Positions 63,060 through 64,000 of a stretch of 64,000 bases of DNA are shown here, piece by piece. Each line of letters starts with the position of its first letter. The first letter of the stretch is position 1. Source of the DNA: Oceanococcus sp964629015 (lineage in GTDB: Bacteria > Pseudomonadota > Gammaproteobacteria > Nevskiales > Oceanococcaceae); assembly GCA_964629015.1 (NCBI GenBank), contig CAZVMN010000004.1:186001-250000 (forward strand). The letters are read 5' to 3'. The notes beneath the pieces were generated by a model. The model searched no databases. It saw only the letters and a program-made list of their open reading frames with translations, and was not told where the DNA came from. A program made the position numbers and the translations under genes.

Positions 63060-64000
63060 ATGTCTGATTCGACCTCTAGCACGCTCTGGGCGGGCCGTTT
63101 GGTTGCCGCGATTTTAGCCATCAGCGCTTTCACCAGCGCATCCGCGAGCACGACACCAGCCCCGAATATCGTGCTCATCATGGCCGACGATCTGGGCTAT
63201 ACCGACCTCGGTGTTTACGGCGGTGAAGTCAATACACCCAACATCAACGCGCTGGCCGACAACGGGACATTGCTGACCAGTTATCACACCTCCCCGCTGT
63301 GCTCACCCTCACGCGCCATGCTCATGACTGGAGTCGAAAGCCATCGCGCGGGGCTGGGCAATTTGCCGGAAACCACACCGCTGAGCTTTCGCGGGGAGCC
63401 GGCTTATCTGGGGCGTCTCAATGAGCGGGTCGAAACTCTAGCCACGCGACTGAAGCGGGCGGGCTACCGCACCTATATGACCGGCAAGTGGCACCTCGGC
63501 AAAGATCCGCGTTCGCTGCCCAACGCGCGCGGTTTCGATCGCTCTTTCGCACTCGAAGCCTCCGGCGCCGACAATTGGGAGCAAAAACCCTATCTGCCGA
63601 TTTATCCGGACGCCCCATGGTTCGAGGATGGTGAACCCACCACCTTGCCGGATGATTTCTACTCCTCGCGTTTTCTCGTCGACAAGCTGATCGAATACAT
63701 CGACGCCGACCAAAACCAGAGCGACCCATTTTTCGCCTACCTCGCCTTTCAGGCCGTGCACATTCCGGTTCAGGCTCCGCGCGAGTACGTCGAACGCTAC
63801 AACGGTGTTTACGATGCCGGTTGGAATGAGATTCGTCAGGCTCGCTATGAGCGGGCCGTGGAACTGGGCATCGTCGATGCCGCGGCCCCCATCGGCGCCA
63901 TGCCCGACGGCCTGCGCGACTGGGATACGTTGGACGAGCAAATGCGCCAGCGCCTGGCGATGAACATGCAGGTCAATGCGGGCATGATCGAGGCAATGGA
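63060..64000 (+). CDS. Exported type I sulfatase (3' end beyond the window)
   Basis: The N-terminal 313 residues of a sulfatase whose stop lies outside the window. A signal peptide of about 30 residues (to SASAS) precedes APNIVLIMADDLGYTDLGVYGG, with metal-binding D43 and D44. The signature C81-SPSRAMLMTG carries the Cys to be converted to formylglycine, and the YMTGKWHLGK motif follows at about 140. It differs from the 57948 sulfatase in having a cleavable signal rather than an anchor. A GGGAG ribosome site precedes the ATG. It is divergent from the metallo-hydrolase gene. Confidence 0.92.
   Translation, partial: MSDSTSSTLWAGRLVAAILAISAFTSASASTTPAPNIVLIMADDLGYTDLGVYGGEVNTPNINALADNGTLLTSYHTSPLCSPSRAMLMTGVESHRAGLGNLPETTPLSFRGEPAYLGRLNERVETLATRLKRAGYRTYMTGKWHLGKDPRSLPNARGFDRSFALEASGADNWEQKPYLPIYPDAPWFEDGEPTTLPDDFYSSRFLVDKLIEYIDADQNQSDPFFAYLAFQAVHIPVQAPREYVERYNGVYDAGWNEIRQARYERAVELGIVDAAAPIGAMPDGLRDWDTLDEQMRQRLAMNMQVNAGMIEAM

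Overview
The window reads as a G+C-rich chromosome segment (G+C judged by eye, not counted) from a free-living, probably aquatic gammaproteobacterium. The basis is gene order and gene content: pepA-holC-valS, guaA-guaB divergent from xseA, xseB-ispA-dxs, parE-parC, an outer-membrane phospholipase A, an OmpA-like porin and a TonB receptor. Sulfatases hint at use of sulfated polymers or esters. Assignment below class level (for example to a Nevskiales- or Xanthomonadales-like lineage) would be a guess. Almost every base is coding; the only stretch above 300 bases without a confident gene is about 49611-50282. No rRNA, tRNA, CRISPR array, insertion sequence or phage was seen.

Layout. 1-4.7 kb: aminopeptidase, DNA polymerase III chi subunit, valyl-tRNA synthetase. 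4.7-10.3 kb: patatin-like phospholipase, divergent from a MoxR / DUF58 / TgpA-transglutaminase operon. 10.3-18.9 kb: a minus-strand series ilvN-ilvC, psd-like, pssA, uracil-DNA glycosylase, rimI and a NrtA/NasS-like binding protein; the acetolactate synthase large subunit is divergent and fused by a one-base overlap to pldA. 18.9-25 kb: tadA, guaA, guaB, xseA, an OmpA-like protein. 25-30.1 kb: a SUF iron-sulfur assembly operon with its Rrf2 regulator. 30.2-34.7 kb: a large GGDEF/EAL-type membrane protein, a small lipoprotein and htpX. 34.8-43.2 kb: topoisomerase IV, then isoprenoid precursor genes and a Bax-inhibitor-1 family protein. 43.3-48 kb: a sulfur assimilation block (cysG, cysB-type regulator, sulfite reductase, DUF934). 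48-57 kb: molybdenum cofactor genes (mobA-moaA and moaD-moaE) separated by a Fur-box-preceded iron uptake and reduction block. 57-64 kb: a membrane protein, a sulfatase plus an exported formylglycine-generating enzyme, a GST / DUF2147-like / metallo-hydrolase operon, and a second sulfatase cut by the window end.

Most genes are ordinary housekeeping genes. The less ordinary ones are four apparently degenerate or re-purposed proteins in otherwise conserved contexts. They are a phosphatidylserine decarboxylase homologue that has lost its catalytic His and its self-cleavage Ser, a family-4-type uracil-DNA glycosylase without its four iron-sulfur cysteines, a GGDEF-EAL protein with both active sites destroyed, and a formylglycine-generating enzyme carrying an export signal and sitting one base upstream of a membrane-anchored sulfatase. 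All family assignments come from motif recognition by reading; no database search was run.
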